Assembly: GCF_003171655.1 (NCBI RefSeq)
Contig: NZ_QFZL01000002.1
Span: 124,001-188,000, forward strand
Source: Stakelama portus
Lineage (GTDB): Bacteria; Pseudomonadota; Alphaproteobacteria; Sphingomonadales; Sphingomonadaceae
DNA: 64,000 bases
Direction: 5' to 3'
Below, one piece after another: positions 16,408 to 24,278 of this stretch (positions within the stretch are counted from its first letter, which is position 1; every line of letters begins with the position of its first letter). A program made the translations under genes and the position numbers. Below the pieces are notes generated by a model that made no database searches, had not been told where the DNA came from, and saw nothing but the letters and a program-made list of their open reading frames with translations.

Positions 16408-17613
16408 ATGGAACTACAGTTCACTGACGAGGAGCGCGGGTTCCGCGCCGAAGTGCGCGACTATCTGCGCACCAACATCCCCGATGCCATTCGCGCGGCG
16501 GTTCGCGAGGAACGCCCGCTGCCGCGCGAATGGATGGTCGAGGCGCAGCAGATTCTCAATCGCGCCGGCTATGCCGTGCCGCACTGGCCGGTCGCCTGGG
16601 GCGGGCGCGACTGGTCTGCGGTAAAACGCGCGATCCTGACCGAAGAGATCGACCGCAATGCCGTGCCGCGCCCGCTGGCGTTCAACGTCGCGCTGGTCGG
16701 GCCGGTGATCGCCGCGTTCGGATCGGAGGAACAGAAACGCCGTTTCCTGCCCGCCATCGCCAATCTCGACCTCTGGTTCTGTCAGGGCTTTTCCGAGCCG
16801 GGCGCAGGGTCGGATCTTGCCGCGCTGAAGACATCGGCAGTGCGCGAGGGCGATGTCTATCGCGTCAACGGGCAAAAGATCTGGACCACCTATGCCCATA
16901 AGGCCGACTGGATATTCTGCCTGGTCCGCACCGATAGCAGCGGGCGCAAGCAACAGGGCATTTCCTTCCTGCTGATCGATCTTGCCACGCCCGGCATCGA
17001 GATCCGCCTGATCCATACGATCGACGGATATCGCCATGTCAACGAAGTGTTCTTCGACAATGTAGCGGTGCCGGTCGACAATCTGATCGGCGAGGAAGGG
17101 CGCGGCTGGGACTATGCCAAATATCTGCTGGGGCAGGAGCGCACTTCGATGGGCAATGTCGGCTTTTCGCGCCGACGGCTCGAACAGGTCCGTGTGGTGG
17201 CAAGCGGCACTACCGGCCCATGCGGTCGCGCGATCGATTCCGCTGCGTTCCGCCGCAGGCTGACTCAGGCCGAAATAGAACTCAAAGCATTGGAGATCAC
17301 GCAGATGCGTGTGGTGGCCGCCGATGCAAAGGCATCGCACGCGCCCGATCCCAAGACATCGATCCTGAAGATACGGGGAAGCGAATTGTTGCAGACCGCC
17401 GCCGAGCTGATGCTCGACGCATTGGGGCCCGAAGCGCTGACCGGCGGGTTCGGCATGCCCGACGAAACCGATCCGCATCAGGGCATCGATGCCCGATCGG
17501 CGCCGCTATCGGCCTATTTCAGCTCGCGGAAATTTTCGATCTTCGGCGGTTCGAACGAGATTCAGCGCAACATCCTCGCCAAGGCGGTGCTCGGACTGGG
17601 AGCGCGCAAATGA
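16408..17613 (+). CDS. Acyl-CoA dehydrogenase, large/alpha-type subunit
   Basis: A 401-residue flavoprotein that forms an alpha,beta-double bond in an acyl-CoA thioester. Visible parts are the N-terminal helical domain starting MELQFTDEERGFRAEVRDYL, the FAD/substrate segment CQGFSEPGAGSDLAALKT, the beta-domain IWTTYAHKADWIFCLVRT, and the C-terminal SIFGGSNEIQRNILAKAVLG. It starts 10 bp after the GMC gene, and its TGA overlaps the next ATG as ATGA. Paired dehydrogenases of this kind are known as heteromeric enzymes in steroid side-chain and other bulky-acyl degradation, so these two genes may encode one complex. Confidence 0.9.
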   Translation: MELQFTDEERGFRAEVRDYLRTNIPDAIRAAVREERPLPREWMVEAQQILNRAGYAVPHWPVAWGGRDWSAVKRAILTEEIDRNAVPRPLAFNVALVGPVIAAFGSEEQKRRFLPAIANLDLWFCQGFSEPGAGSDLAALKTSAVREGDVYRVNGQKIWTTYAHKADWIFCLVRTDSSGRKQQGISFLLIDLATPGIEIRLIHTIDGYRHVNEVFFDNVAVPVDNLIGEEGRGWDYAKYLLGQERTSMGNVGFSRRRLEQVRVVASGTTGPCGRAIDSAAFRRRLTQAEIELKALEITQMRVVAADAKASHAPDPKTSILKIRGSELLQTAAELMLDALGPEALTGGFGMPDETDPHQGIDARSAPLSAYFSSRKFSIFGGSNEIQRNILAKAVLGLGARK

Positions 17614-18704
17614 ACTTCGATCTCGACGAGGAACAGGAACTGCTCCGGGCGAGCGCGTCGCGGCTGTTCGAGGATCATGCGCAGGCCGGGCAAGACGATG
17701 CCGCCGCGCAATGGCGCGACTATTGCGACATGGGGCTGATCGCCCTGCCCTTCCCGGCCGCGGTCGGCGGGCTGGACGGCGGGCATGAGGCAGTGATGCT
17801 GGTGATGGACGCCTATGGCGCGGCGCTGGCCCGCCAGCCCTATCTCCAGCCGGTGCTCCTTGCCGGGCGCGTGCTCGCGCAGAGCGAAGGCGAACTTGCC
17901 GCCAGCGCCCTTGCCGGATTGCTCGATGGATCGCGCCGGGCGGCGCTGTGCCTCTATGAACCGCGTGGCCGCTATCGCTGGGAGCTGCCCCAGACCAGCG
18001 CGTTGCGGACCGGCGAGGGGTGGACGCTGCGCGGCGAAAAGCGCGCGGTGCTGGATGCCGACGGCGCCGACCTGTTGCTTTGCCCGGCGAGCGTGCGCGG
18101 CGGTGTGGCGCTGTTCGCAGTGCCCGTGGATGCCCCCGGCGTGACGCTATCGACGCGCAGGACGCCCGATGGGCGCAGCGCGTCGGACGTGGTGTTCGCG
18201 GATGTCGCTCTCGGCACCGAAGCGATGATCGCCGACCATCGCAGCGCCGGCGCAGCGATTGCCGCCGCCGTCGATGGCGCGACCGCGGCCTGTTGCGCCG
18301 AAATGGTCGGCGCGATGGACCGGCTGCTTGCGATCACCGTCGACTATATCAACACGCGCGAACAGTTCGGTCAGCCGATCGGCGCGTTTCAGGCGCTGCA
18401 GCATCGCGCCGCCGACATGCTGGTGGCGATCGAACAGGCGCGATCGATGGTCTATTATGCCGTCGCGATGCTCGATGCCGAGCCCGCGCAGCGCAAAGTC
18501 GCCGTCGCGGCGGCAAAGGCGCTGGTCAATCGTTCGGCACGGTTCGTCGGGACCGAGGCGATCCAGCTGCACGGCGGCATGGGACTGGCCAGCGAATATC
18601 CTGCAGGCCGTTATTTCCAGCGGCTGACGACGCTGGAAACAATGTTCGGCGACACCGACCATTTGCTGGGGATCGTCGAGACGGCGGGCGGCCTGCCGGA
18701 CTGA
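17610..18704 (+). CDS. Acyl-CoA dehydrogenase, small/beta-type subunit
   Basis: A 364-residue acyl-CoA dehydrogenase-like protein, coupled to its partner by an ATGA overlap at 17610-17613. The C-terminal half keeps REQFGQPIGAFQALQHR and IQLHGGMGLASEYPAGRYF. The middle domain is diverged: the usual TEPxAGSD loop is not recognisable, the region reading around CLYEPRGRYRWELPQTSALR. That is typical of the partner subunit in alpha2-beta2 dehydrogenases, where one subunit carries FAD contacts and the other the catalytic Glu. Whether this subunit is catalytic cannot be settled by eye. Confidence 0.87.
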   Translation: MNFDLDEEQELLRASASRLFEDHAQAGQDDAAAQWRDYCDMGLIALPFPAAVGGLDGGHEAVMLVMDAYGAALARQPYLQPVLLAGRVLAQSEGELAASALAGLLDGSRRAALCLYEPRGRYRWELPQTSALRTGEGWTLRGEKRAVLDADGADLLLCPASVRGGVALFAVPVDAPGVTLSTRRTPDGRSASDVVFADVALGTEAMIADHRSAGAAIAAAVDGATAACCAEMVGAMDRLLAITVDYINTREQFGQPIGAFQALQHRAADMLVAIEQARSMVYYAVAMLDAEPAQRKVAVAAAKALVNRSARFVGTEAIQLHGGMGLASEYPAGRYFQRLTTLETMFGDTDHLLGIVETAGGLPD

Positions 18705-18744
18705 GGCCGCCGCACCGCCGATTCAGGGCGAGTGCCGAAAACGC

Positions 18745-18764
18745 GCCGGGGATTACTCCCCGGC
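18745..18764. terminator. Hairpin between convergent genes
   Basis: GCCGGGGA-TTAC-TCCCCGGC is a perfect 8-bp stem with a four-base loop, between the end of the acyl-CoA dehydrogenase operon (18704) and the stop of the convergent CMD gene (18753, inside the loop). There is no T tract on either side, so termination efficiency is uncertain. Confidence 0.45.
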
Positions 18765-19085
18765 TTCGTGCCGCTTTACCACGTCGAGCAGCATCCGCGA
18801 CGCCGTTACCGAAGCGGGCCATGAGGAATAGAAGGCCAGGTGCAACAGCGCCTCGCCCAGTTCCTCCTTGGTCACTCCGTTCTTGAGCGCGAGCCCCAGA
18901 TGCGCCTCGAGCTGCTGGTGCCGGTTCGCGGTCATCAGCGCAGCGACGGTGAGCAGCGAACGGTCGCGCTTGGACAGTTCCTCGCGCTCCCACACTTCGC
19001 CATAGAGGATACGGTCGGTCAATTCGACAAAGGCGGGGACGACGTCCTTGAGCTCGTCCCCCTTGGCAGCGCTGGGTCGCTTCAT
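18753..19085 (-). CDS. Carboxymuconolactone decarboxylase (CMD) family protein, short type
   Basis: A 110-residue all-helical protein. The core DRSLLTVAALMTANRHQQLEA and LKNGVTKEELGEALLHLAFY is the CMD/AhpD-like helix bundle, without the CxxC of AhpD, so a peroxidase role is unlikely. It starts 4 bp after the ferB-like gene and is the last gene of the ferA-ferB-CMD unit. It is clearly paralogous to the 109-residue CMD at 38.1 kb (shared MKRP start, DRSL, EELGEA and GWP/SWP segments). The family includes gamma-carboxymuconolactone decarboxylases, but many members are uncharacterised; a lactone or enol product of ring cleavage is a guess. Confidence 0.85.
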   Translation of the reverse strand: MKRPSAAKGDELKDVVPAFVELTDRILYGEVWEREELSKRDRSLLTVAALMTANRHQQLEAHLGLALKNGVTKEELGEALLHLAFYSSWPASVTASRMLLDVVKRHEAGE

Positions 19086-19089
19086 CGGC

Positions 19090-19950
19090 TCAATCCTCGC
19101 GCTTATAGTTGCCCAGACCCGGCTTGTAGGTCTTTTCGTCGAGGAACTGAGTCATTCCCTTTTCGCGACCCTTTTCACGGTCGACGAACGTGGTCTGGTC
19201 GCCCTTGGCAGTCAGATATTCGGCCGCCAGCTCCCAATCCATCTCGCGCGCATATTTATAGGCCATGCGCGCCTGACGCAGTGTCGTCGGGTTCTTCTCA
19301 AGCAGCACCTTGGCGAGTTCGCGAGTGCGCTCCTTGAGCTTGTCGGCGGGGACCGCTTCGTTGACCAGGCCCATTTCCTGGGCGCGCTTGCCGTCGAATT
19401 TTTCGCCGGTCATCACGTGATACAGCGCCTGACGATCGCCCATCAGCGTCGAAATCGCCTTGGAAACGACGCCGCCGGGAATGATGCCCCAGTTGATTTC
19501 GGACAGGCCGAACACGGCGTCCTGATCGGTAATTGCCAGATCGCAGCAGATGAGCGGCGTGAACGCCCCACCGAAGCACCAGCCATTGACCATCGCGATC
19601 GTCGGCTTGGCGTAGAACATCAGCGTGCGCCATTGCCATGCGCGCGTTTCGCGATAGGCGCGGTGCCGCTCGACATCGCTCACTGCATCGGACGCACGGA
19701 AAAATCCCTGAAGATCCATGCCGGCCGAAAATGCCTCGCCCTTGCCGGTAAGGACGATGACGCCGCAGCGATCATCGAGTTCGAGCGCGTCGAGCACCTG
19801 GTTCATTTCGCGCGCCAGCTCGATGCTCATCGCGTTGCGCTTGTCGGGGCGATTGAGATGGACCCAGGCGATGCCGTCCTCGAACTCGACAAGCACCGTG
19901 TTGCCGCCGGGAATGGGTTTGGTTTCAGCTGCTTGCGTGGTCATGGTCAT
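19090..19950 (-). CDS. ferB: Feruloyl/p-hydroxycinnamoyl-CoA hydratase-lyase
   Basis: A 286-residue crotonase-fold enzyme that hydrates a 4-hydroxycinnamoyl-CoA and cleaves it to a 4-hydroxybenzaldehyde and acetyl-CoA. It matches the HCHL/vanillin-synthase subgroup through PTIAMVNGWCFGGAFTP, FGLSEINWGI and the late FLDEKTYKPGL. The catalytic Glu is E151, with W154 beside it, matching Glu143 and Trp146 of the Pseudomonas enzyme. The Ser123 position of that enzyme is Thr here (T131). The start at 19950 is chosen because GAGGAA lies 6 bases upstream; an ATG at 19962 is in frame but has no site. It lies 24 bp after the ferA-like gene. The gene symbol follows the Sphingobium naming. Confidence 0.88.
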   Translation of the reverse strand: MTMTTQAAETKPIPGGNTVLVEFEDGIAWVHLNRPDKRNAMSIELAREMNQVLDALELDDRCGVIVLTGKGEAFSAGMDLQGFFRASDAVSDVERHRAYRETRAWQWRTLMFYAKPTIAMVNGWCFGGAFTPLICCDLAITDQDAVFGLSEINWGIIPGGVVSKAISTLMGDRQALYHVMTGEKFDGKRAQEMGLVNEAVPADKLKERTRELAKVLLEKNPTTLRQARMAYKYAREMDWELAAEYLTAKGDQTTFVDREKGREKGMTQFLDEKTYKPGLGNYKRED

Positions 19951-19974
19951 GTGCTTCCTCATCCAGTCCTGTTT

Positions 19975-22140
19975 TCAAGCTTCGGTGACGACAAGCGCGT
20001 CGAGCGCGACCGCGCCCTCACCCTCTGCGTGCACCATCAGCGGATTGATATCGATTTCGGCGATGCCAAGGCCTGCGCGCATCGCCGCGCCGACCTTCAC
20101 CACCACATCGGCGACCGCATCGACGTCGCGCGCCGGGCGGCCACGGAATTCGCCGAGCAGCTTTGCCCCCCGCAGACCGCGGATACGGTCCACCGCGCGC
20201 GCATGCGAAATGTCGGCAGGCAACAGTTCGGCGGCGTCGAGCGCCTCGATCAGAACGCCGCCCAGTCCGACGAGCACCGAAGGGCCCCATTCGGCATGGT
20301 GGCGCGCGCCGACCACCAGTTCGAGGCCGGGAGCCGACATCTGTTCGACGAGCACGCCGTCGAGCGTCACGGCGCCGATATTGGCCATCAGCCTTTCCCA
20401 GCCGGCGCAAAGCGCGGCTTCGTCGGTCAGGTTCAGGATCACCCCGCCCGCATCGCTTTTGTGCGACAAGGCGACTGCCTGTGCCTTCAGCACCAGCGGG
20501 AACCCGATCCGCGCCGCGATGACGCGCGCTTCGTCCAGCGTCTTTGCCAGCCCCCCTTCGGGGACGCGGACGCCGATGCTGCGCAGGAATGCCTTGCCTT
20601 CATATTCGGGTTTGACGCCCGCGCCGTCCCACCCTTTCAGCCCGGTGGCGGCAGGCGTGCGATCCTCGACCCATTGCAACGCATTGGCATAACGGCGCGC
20701 GGCGGCGAACGCCCGCATCGCGCGTTCGGACGAGCGGAACAGCGGCGTTTCGCTTTCGCGCACCATCGCCAGAAATTCGGGCGATAGCGGTGAATCATCG
20801 CCTGCGATCGCCATGGCGACCGGCTTGGCCGAAGCAAGCGCTTCGGGGATGATCGCCTCGGCCTTGGCAATCTGCTGATTGGGTGCACCGCCCGCCATCG
20901 GCAGCAGCACGCCGCCCACTGCCGGATCGGCGAGCATCGCCGCGGTCGACGTGCGGAAAATGCCCGCATTCACAAATCCGGTGGTGCCGATATCGAGCGG
21001 ATTGTCGATCTCCATCCCCTCGGGCAGCATGCCGGCAAGCGCGTCGCGCGTTTCCTGCGAAACCTCCGCGATCGGCAAGTCGATATCCTCGGCGAAATCG
21101 AGTGCCATGCCGCGCATCGCGCCCGAATTGGTGACAACACCCAGATCGCCCGGCGGCGGCGCAGGAAAGCGATGGAGTATCGCGACGGCATCGAACAGTT
21201 CGTCGATCGTATCGACCGCCACCACGGCTTCATTTTCCACCGCCGTGCGCATCAGCGCATAATCGCCGACCATCGAACCGGTGTGCGACTGCGCCGCTTC
21301 CTGTCCGCGCTTGCTGCGGCCCGGGTGCATCAGCACGATCGGCACGCCCGCATCGCGCGCGCGGCGCGCGGCGGCAAGGAAGGACGCCGGTTCGCGGATC
21401 TGTTCGACATACAGCGCAATGGCGCTCGCGCTGCCGTCCTGAACCACATAATCGATCATGTCGGCGGCGCGGATCACCGCTTCATTGCCGGTCGCGACGC
21501 CGAGCGACACCGAAATGCCGCGTCCGTACATCGCCGATCGGATCGCCGACGCCGTCGCGCCGCTCTGGGCGACAACGGCAACGGTACGGCGCTTGCCGAG
21601 CGGTTGCGGCTGGACCGGTTCGAAGGTCAGCGCAACGCTGTCGGCATAGTTGACGAAGCCCATGCAATTGGGTCCGAGCAATGCGAGCCCGCCTTCGCGA
21701 CAGACGCGTGCGATTTCGGCCTGTTCGTCGCGCCCGGCTTCGCCCGCTTCGGCAAAGCCCGATGCAAAGACGATCGCACCACCGACGCCGCGGCGAACGC
21801 ATGCCTCGACCGCGGGCAGGATCGCCGCGCGCGGCACGTTGAGCACCACTGCGTCCACTCCTTCGGGCAGATCATCGATGCTGCGCACACAGGGGCGACC
21901 GTTGATTTCATCGCGGGTGGGGCTGACGAGATGCAGATCGCCGGTAAAGCCGAACCGTTCGAGGTTCGCCAGAATCGCGCCGCCCATCGTCTTCGCATCG
22001 GGCGACGCGCCCGCCACGGCAACCGAACGCGGTCGCAACAGCCGCGCGAGCCCGTCGCGAACCGAGGCGCCGTTACCGCCCGAAATCGGCTCGGCCAGGC
22101 TGGTGGAAGTGTCGCGGTTACGCGTAGTCTGCTCGTTCAA
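19975..22140 (-). CDS. ferA: NDP-forming acyl-CoA synthetase, probable feruloyl-CoA synthetase
   Basis: A 721-residue acyl-CoA synthetase of the acetyl-CoA synthetase (ADP-forming) type, with alpha- and beta-like parts fused. In order: a CoA-binding domain (about 30-130, LLRPRSVAVAGASPDAKTMG), succinyl-CoA-ligase-like domains holding the likely phosphohistidine H286 in QSHTGSMVGDY, and a C-terminal ATP-grasp domain (about 500-721, LVLKAQAVALSHKSDAGGV). The Sphingobium SYK-6 feruloyl-CoA synthetase FerA belongs to this unusual superfamily and is encoded with ferB, which is the order seen here. It would convert ferulate or p-coumarate to the CoA thioester. Other acids cannot be excluded. The ATG at 22140 lies directly upstream of a polar Ser/Thr-rich stretch. 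Confidence 0.82.
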   Translation of the reverse strand: MNEQTTRNRDTSTSLAEPISGGNGASVRDGLARLLRPRSVAVAGASPDAKTMGGAILANLERFGFTGDLHLVSPTRDEINGRPCVRSIDDLPEGVDAVVLNVPRAAILPAVEACVRRGVGGAIVFASGFAEAGEAGRDEQAEIARVCREGGLALLGPNCMGFVNYADSVALTFEPVQPQPLGKRRTVAVVAQSGATASAIRSAMYGRGISVSLGVATGNEAVIRAADMIDYVVQDGSASAIALYVEQIREPASFLAAARRARDAGVPIVLMHPGRSKRGQEAAQSHTGSMVGDYALMRTAVENEAVVAVDTIDELFDAVAILHRFPAPPPGDLGVVTNSGAMRGMALDFAEDIDLPIAEVSQETRDALAGMLPEGMEIDNPLDIGTTGFVNAGIFRTSTAAMLADPAVGGVLLPMAGGAPNQQIAKAEAIIPEALASAKPVAMAIAGDDSPLSPEFLAMVRESETPLFRSSERAMRAFAAARRYANALQWVEDRTPAATGLKGWDGAGVKPEYEGKAFLRSIGVRVPEGGLAKTLDEARVIAARIGFPLVLKAQAVALSHKSDAGGVILNLTDEAALCAGWERLMANIGAVTLDGVLVEQMSAPGLELVVGARHHAEWGPSVLVGLGGVLIEALDAAELLPADISHARAVDRIRGLRGAKLLGEFRGRPARDVDAVADVVVKVGAAMRAGLGIAEIDINPLMVHAEGEGAVALDALVVTEA

Positions 22141-22389
22141 ACCCCTCTCCCCGTCCGGTGATTACTCCGGTTTTGGACCCTATTGGCGCGCGGGTGGATA
22201 CCGTCCAATGCCAATTGCGCGCGGCTACGATAGGATTACGATATGAGTCGTTACGGCGGCTTTTGATACTCATCGGGTATCGGGCGCCCGCCGACAAGGA
22301 ATTAGACGCCATGCAAGGCCCCATTCTAGAGCATGGGAAAAAGCGAGGCTGGAACGCCCGGCCCCGGGACGCGAACTCAGGAGATGGTT
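22141..22389. promoter_or_regulatory. Divergent region, ferA-like operon / cupin operon
   Basis: About 250 bases between outward-facing operons. A loose inverted repeat ATGAGT (22243-22248) / ACTCAT (22268-22273), followed by GTATC, lies near the centre; GATAC...GTATC overlaps it. A strong AGGAG at 22379-22383 serves the cupin ATG. The recurrent 15-bp motif is not present here, so these operons may answer to another regulator. Confidence 0.4.
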
Positions 22390-23322
22390 ATGTATGGTCG
22401 CAACGATCTGAGGGCGTCGCTCGCCACGGCAAAATCGGCGGCGGGACCCACGCCGACGGCATTCAAGCACGCTAGCTATGCTCCCTTTTACGGCACCGAT
22501 CCGCAGGAAGCGTCGGATACGGCGCAGACCTGGTACGCGCGCGGCCAGACGCTGATCGTCGCCTATAGCGAAGTGCAGCCCGGGGCCGTGTTCGAACGGA
22601 CCGACCAGCCCGACGAATATGCGCTGGTGCTGCCCGACGGCGATGTCGAGCTCGATATCGAAATCCCCGAGGGGAGCGAAACGGTGAGCGGCCGCAAGGT
22701 CGCCTTCATCCCCGCCGGACAGAGCAGGATCACCGTCCGCAAGGGCGGGCGGCTGGTGCGGCTGATCACCACCCAATCGGCCGATCTGGCCGACAAATGC
22801 GTCAATGCCGATGCCTATGCGCAGCCCGATCCCAATGTCGCGCCGTTCCAGCCCTGGCCCGATCCGGTCGGCGGTCGCAAGATCCGCGTCTATGCCGGCG
22901 ATGTCGCGCCCGAACAGGGACGGTTCGGCCGCATCTATCGCGGATCGACGATCATGGTGAATTTCGGCGACGGTCGCCCCGGCCCGCGCGCCGCCGACAA
23001 TCTGTCGCCGCATCATCATGACGATTTCGAACAATATTCGGTCGCGCTCGACGGCGATTATATCCACCATCTGCGCTGGCCGTGGATCAGCGATTCCACC
23101 CAATGGCTGCCCGACGATCATGAACATATCGCCGCGCCGTCGGTCGCGGTGATCCCGCCGCCCGCAACGCATACGTCGCAAGGGGTGGCCGAAGGGCTGA
23201 ACCGGCTGCTCGACGTGTTTTGTCCGCCGCGCGCGGATTTTTCGGCCAAGCCCGGCTGGGTGCTCAACGCCGACGACTATCCGATGCAGCAAGAAACCAA
23301 GGAAGAGGAGCCGGTGGCATGA
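22390..23322 (+). CDS. Two-domain cupin protein, unknown function
   Basis: A 310-residue protein with two cupin-like halves. The N-terminal half contains VFERTDQPDEYALVLPDGDV followed by IPAGQSRITV. The C-terminal half has a metal-type motif SPHHHDDFEQYSVALDGDYI and a later DDHEHIAAPSVAVIPP segment. His and Glu residues in the second half could bind Fe, Mn or Zn. No signal peptide. The ATG at 22390 is set by AGGAG six bases upstream. Its stop overlaps the next ATG as ATGA, so it is tightly coupled to the DUF6282 hydrolase. Possible roles are a dioxygenase, isomerase or lyase; I cannot choose among them. Confidence 0.75.
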   Translation: MYGRNDLRASLATAKSAAGPTPTAFKHASYAPFYGTDPQEASDTAQTWYARGQTLIVAYSEVQPGAVFERTDQPDEYALVLPDGDVELDIEIPEGSETVSGRKVAFIPAGQSRITVRKGGRLVRLITTQSADLADKCVNADAYAQPDPNVAPFQPWPDPVGGRKIRVYAGDVAPEQGRFGRIYRGSTIMVNFGDGRPGPRAADNLSPHHHDDFEQYSVALDGDYIHHLRWPWISDSTQWLPDDHEHIAAPSVAVIPPPATHTSQGVAEGLNRLLDVFCPPRADFSAKPGWVLNADDYPMQQETKEEEPVA

Positions 23323-24245
23323 GCGACCGTATCACCGAACTGCTCAAGGGCGCGATCGACCTGCATTGCCACAGCGGCCCTTCGGTCATGCCGCGACGGC
23401 TCAACCATGTCGAAGCGATCAAGGAAGGCGAGGAAGCCGGCCTGCGCGCGATCCTGTTCAAGGATCATTATTATTCGGTCACGCCCGTGGCTGCGCTGCT
23501 CGACGAGATCATGCCCGGCACCGTCAAGCTGCTCACCGGCGTGCCGTGCAACAACACCACCGGCGGCATCAATCCCTATGCCGTCGAACATGGCTTCAAA
23601 CTGGGCGCGCGGCTGGTGTGGATGCCGACATTTTCGGCGGCGAACCATATCCGCCATTCGCACCGCAAACAGTTTCTGCCGACCAAGGACAAGATGCTCG
23701 ATCCCACGATGCTGACGGTGATCGACGAGCGCGGCAAGCTGAAGGAAGAAGTGTTTCAGGTGCTCGACCTGATCGCCGAATATGATGCGGTGCTTTCGGC
23801 GGGACACCTTCACATCAGCGAGATCTGGCCGCTGTTCACCGAGGCGAAGGCGCGCGGGATCACGCGGCTGCTGGTCAATCACCCGACCTTCCTGATCGGC
23901 TGCGCGCCGCCCGACATGGCCGAGCTGGCCAAAATGGGCGCCTATCTGGAGCATAGCTGCTGCATGTGGGCGGGCGTTCAGGGCAAGAATTACAGCCATG
24001 ACAGCCTGCAAATGTGCATTCAGGCGGGCGGCGTTCCCAACACGATCATCGGATCGGATCTGGGCCAGGTCGGCAACCCGACGCCGGTCGAAGGGCTGCG
24101 GTACGTCATCCAGATGCTGATCGATCTGGAATATGGCGACGATGATATCCGCGCGATGATCGGGGGCAATGCAACCAGGCTGATGGGGCTGGACGAAGCG
24201 CAAGCCGCTGCCGATGCCCCGGCGACCCAGCACCAGCCCGCCTGA
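23319..24245 (+). CDS. DUF6282-type amidohydrolase-fold protein
   Basis: A 308-residue TIM-barrel metal hydrolase. The first metal motif is DLHCHSGPS near residue 14-22; later candidates are FKDHYYS, SAGHLHISE, NHPTFLIG and the final GSDLGQ, matching the HxH...K/H...H...D order of the amidohydrolase superfamily. The ATG overlaps the cupin stop (ATGA) behind GGAAGAGGAG. An aldehyde dehydrogenase follows 33 bp later. The superfamily includes hydrolases, hydratases and decarboxylases of ring-cleavage products, but the activity of this subgroup is not known to me. Confidence 0.8.
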   Translation: MSDRITELLKGAIDLHCHSGPSVMPRRLNHVEAIKEGEEAGLRAILFKDHYYSVTPVAALLDEIMPGTVKLLTGVPCNNTTGGINPYAVEHGFKLGARLVWMPTFSAANHIRHSHRKQFLPTKDKMLDPTMLTVIDERGKLKEEVFQVLDLIAEYDAVLSAGHLHISEIWPLFTEAKARGITRLLVNHPTFLIGCAPPDMAELAKMGAYLEHSCCMWAGVQGKNYSHDSLQMCIQAGGVPNTIIGSDLGQVGNPTPVEGLRYVIQMLIDLEYGDDDIRAMIGGNATRLMGLDEAQAAADAPATQHQPA

Positions 24246-24278
24246 CCCACCGGACGCGCCTGTTTCGAAGGATATTCC

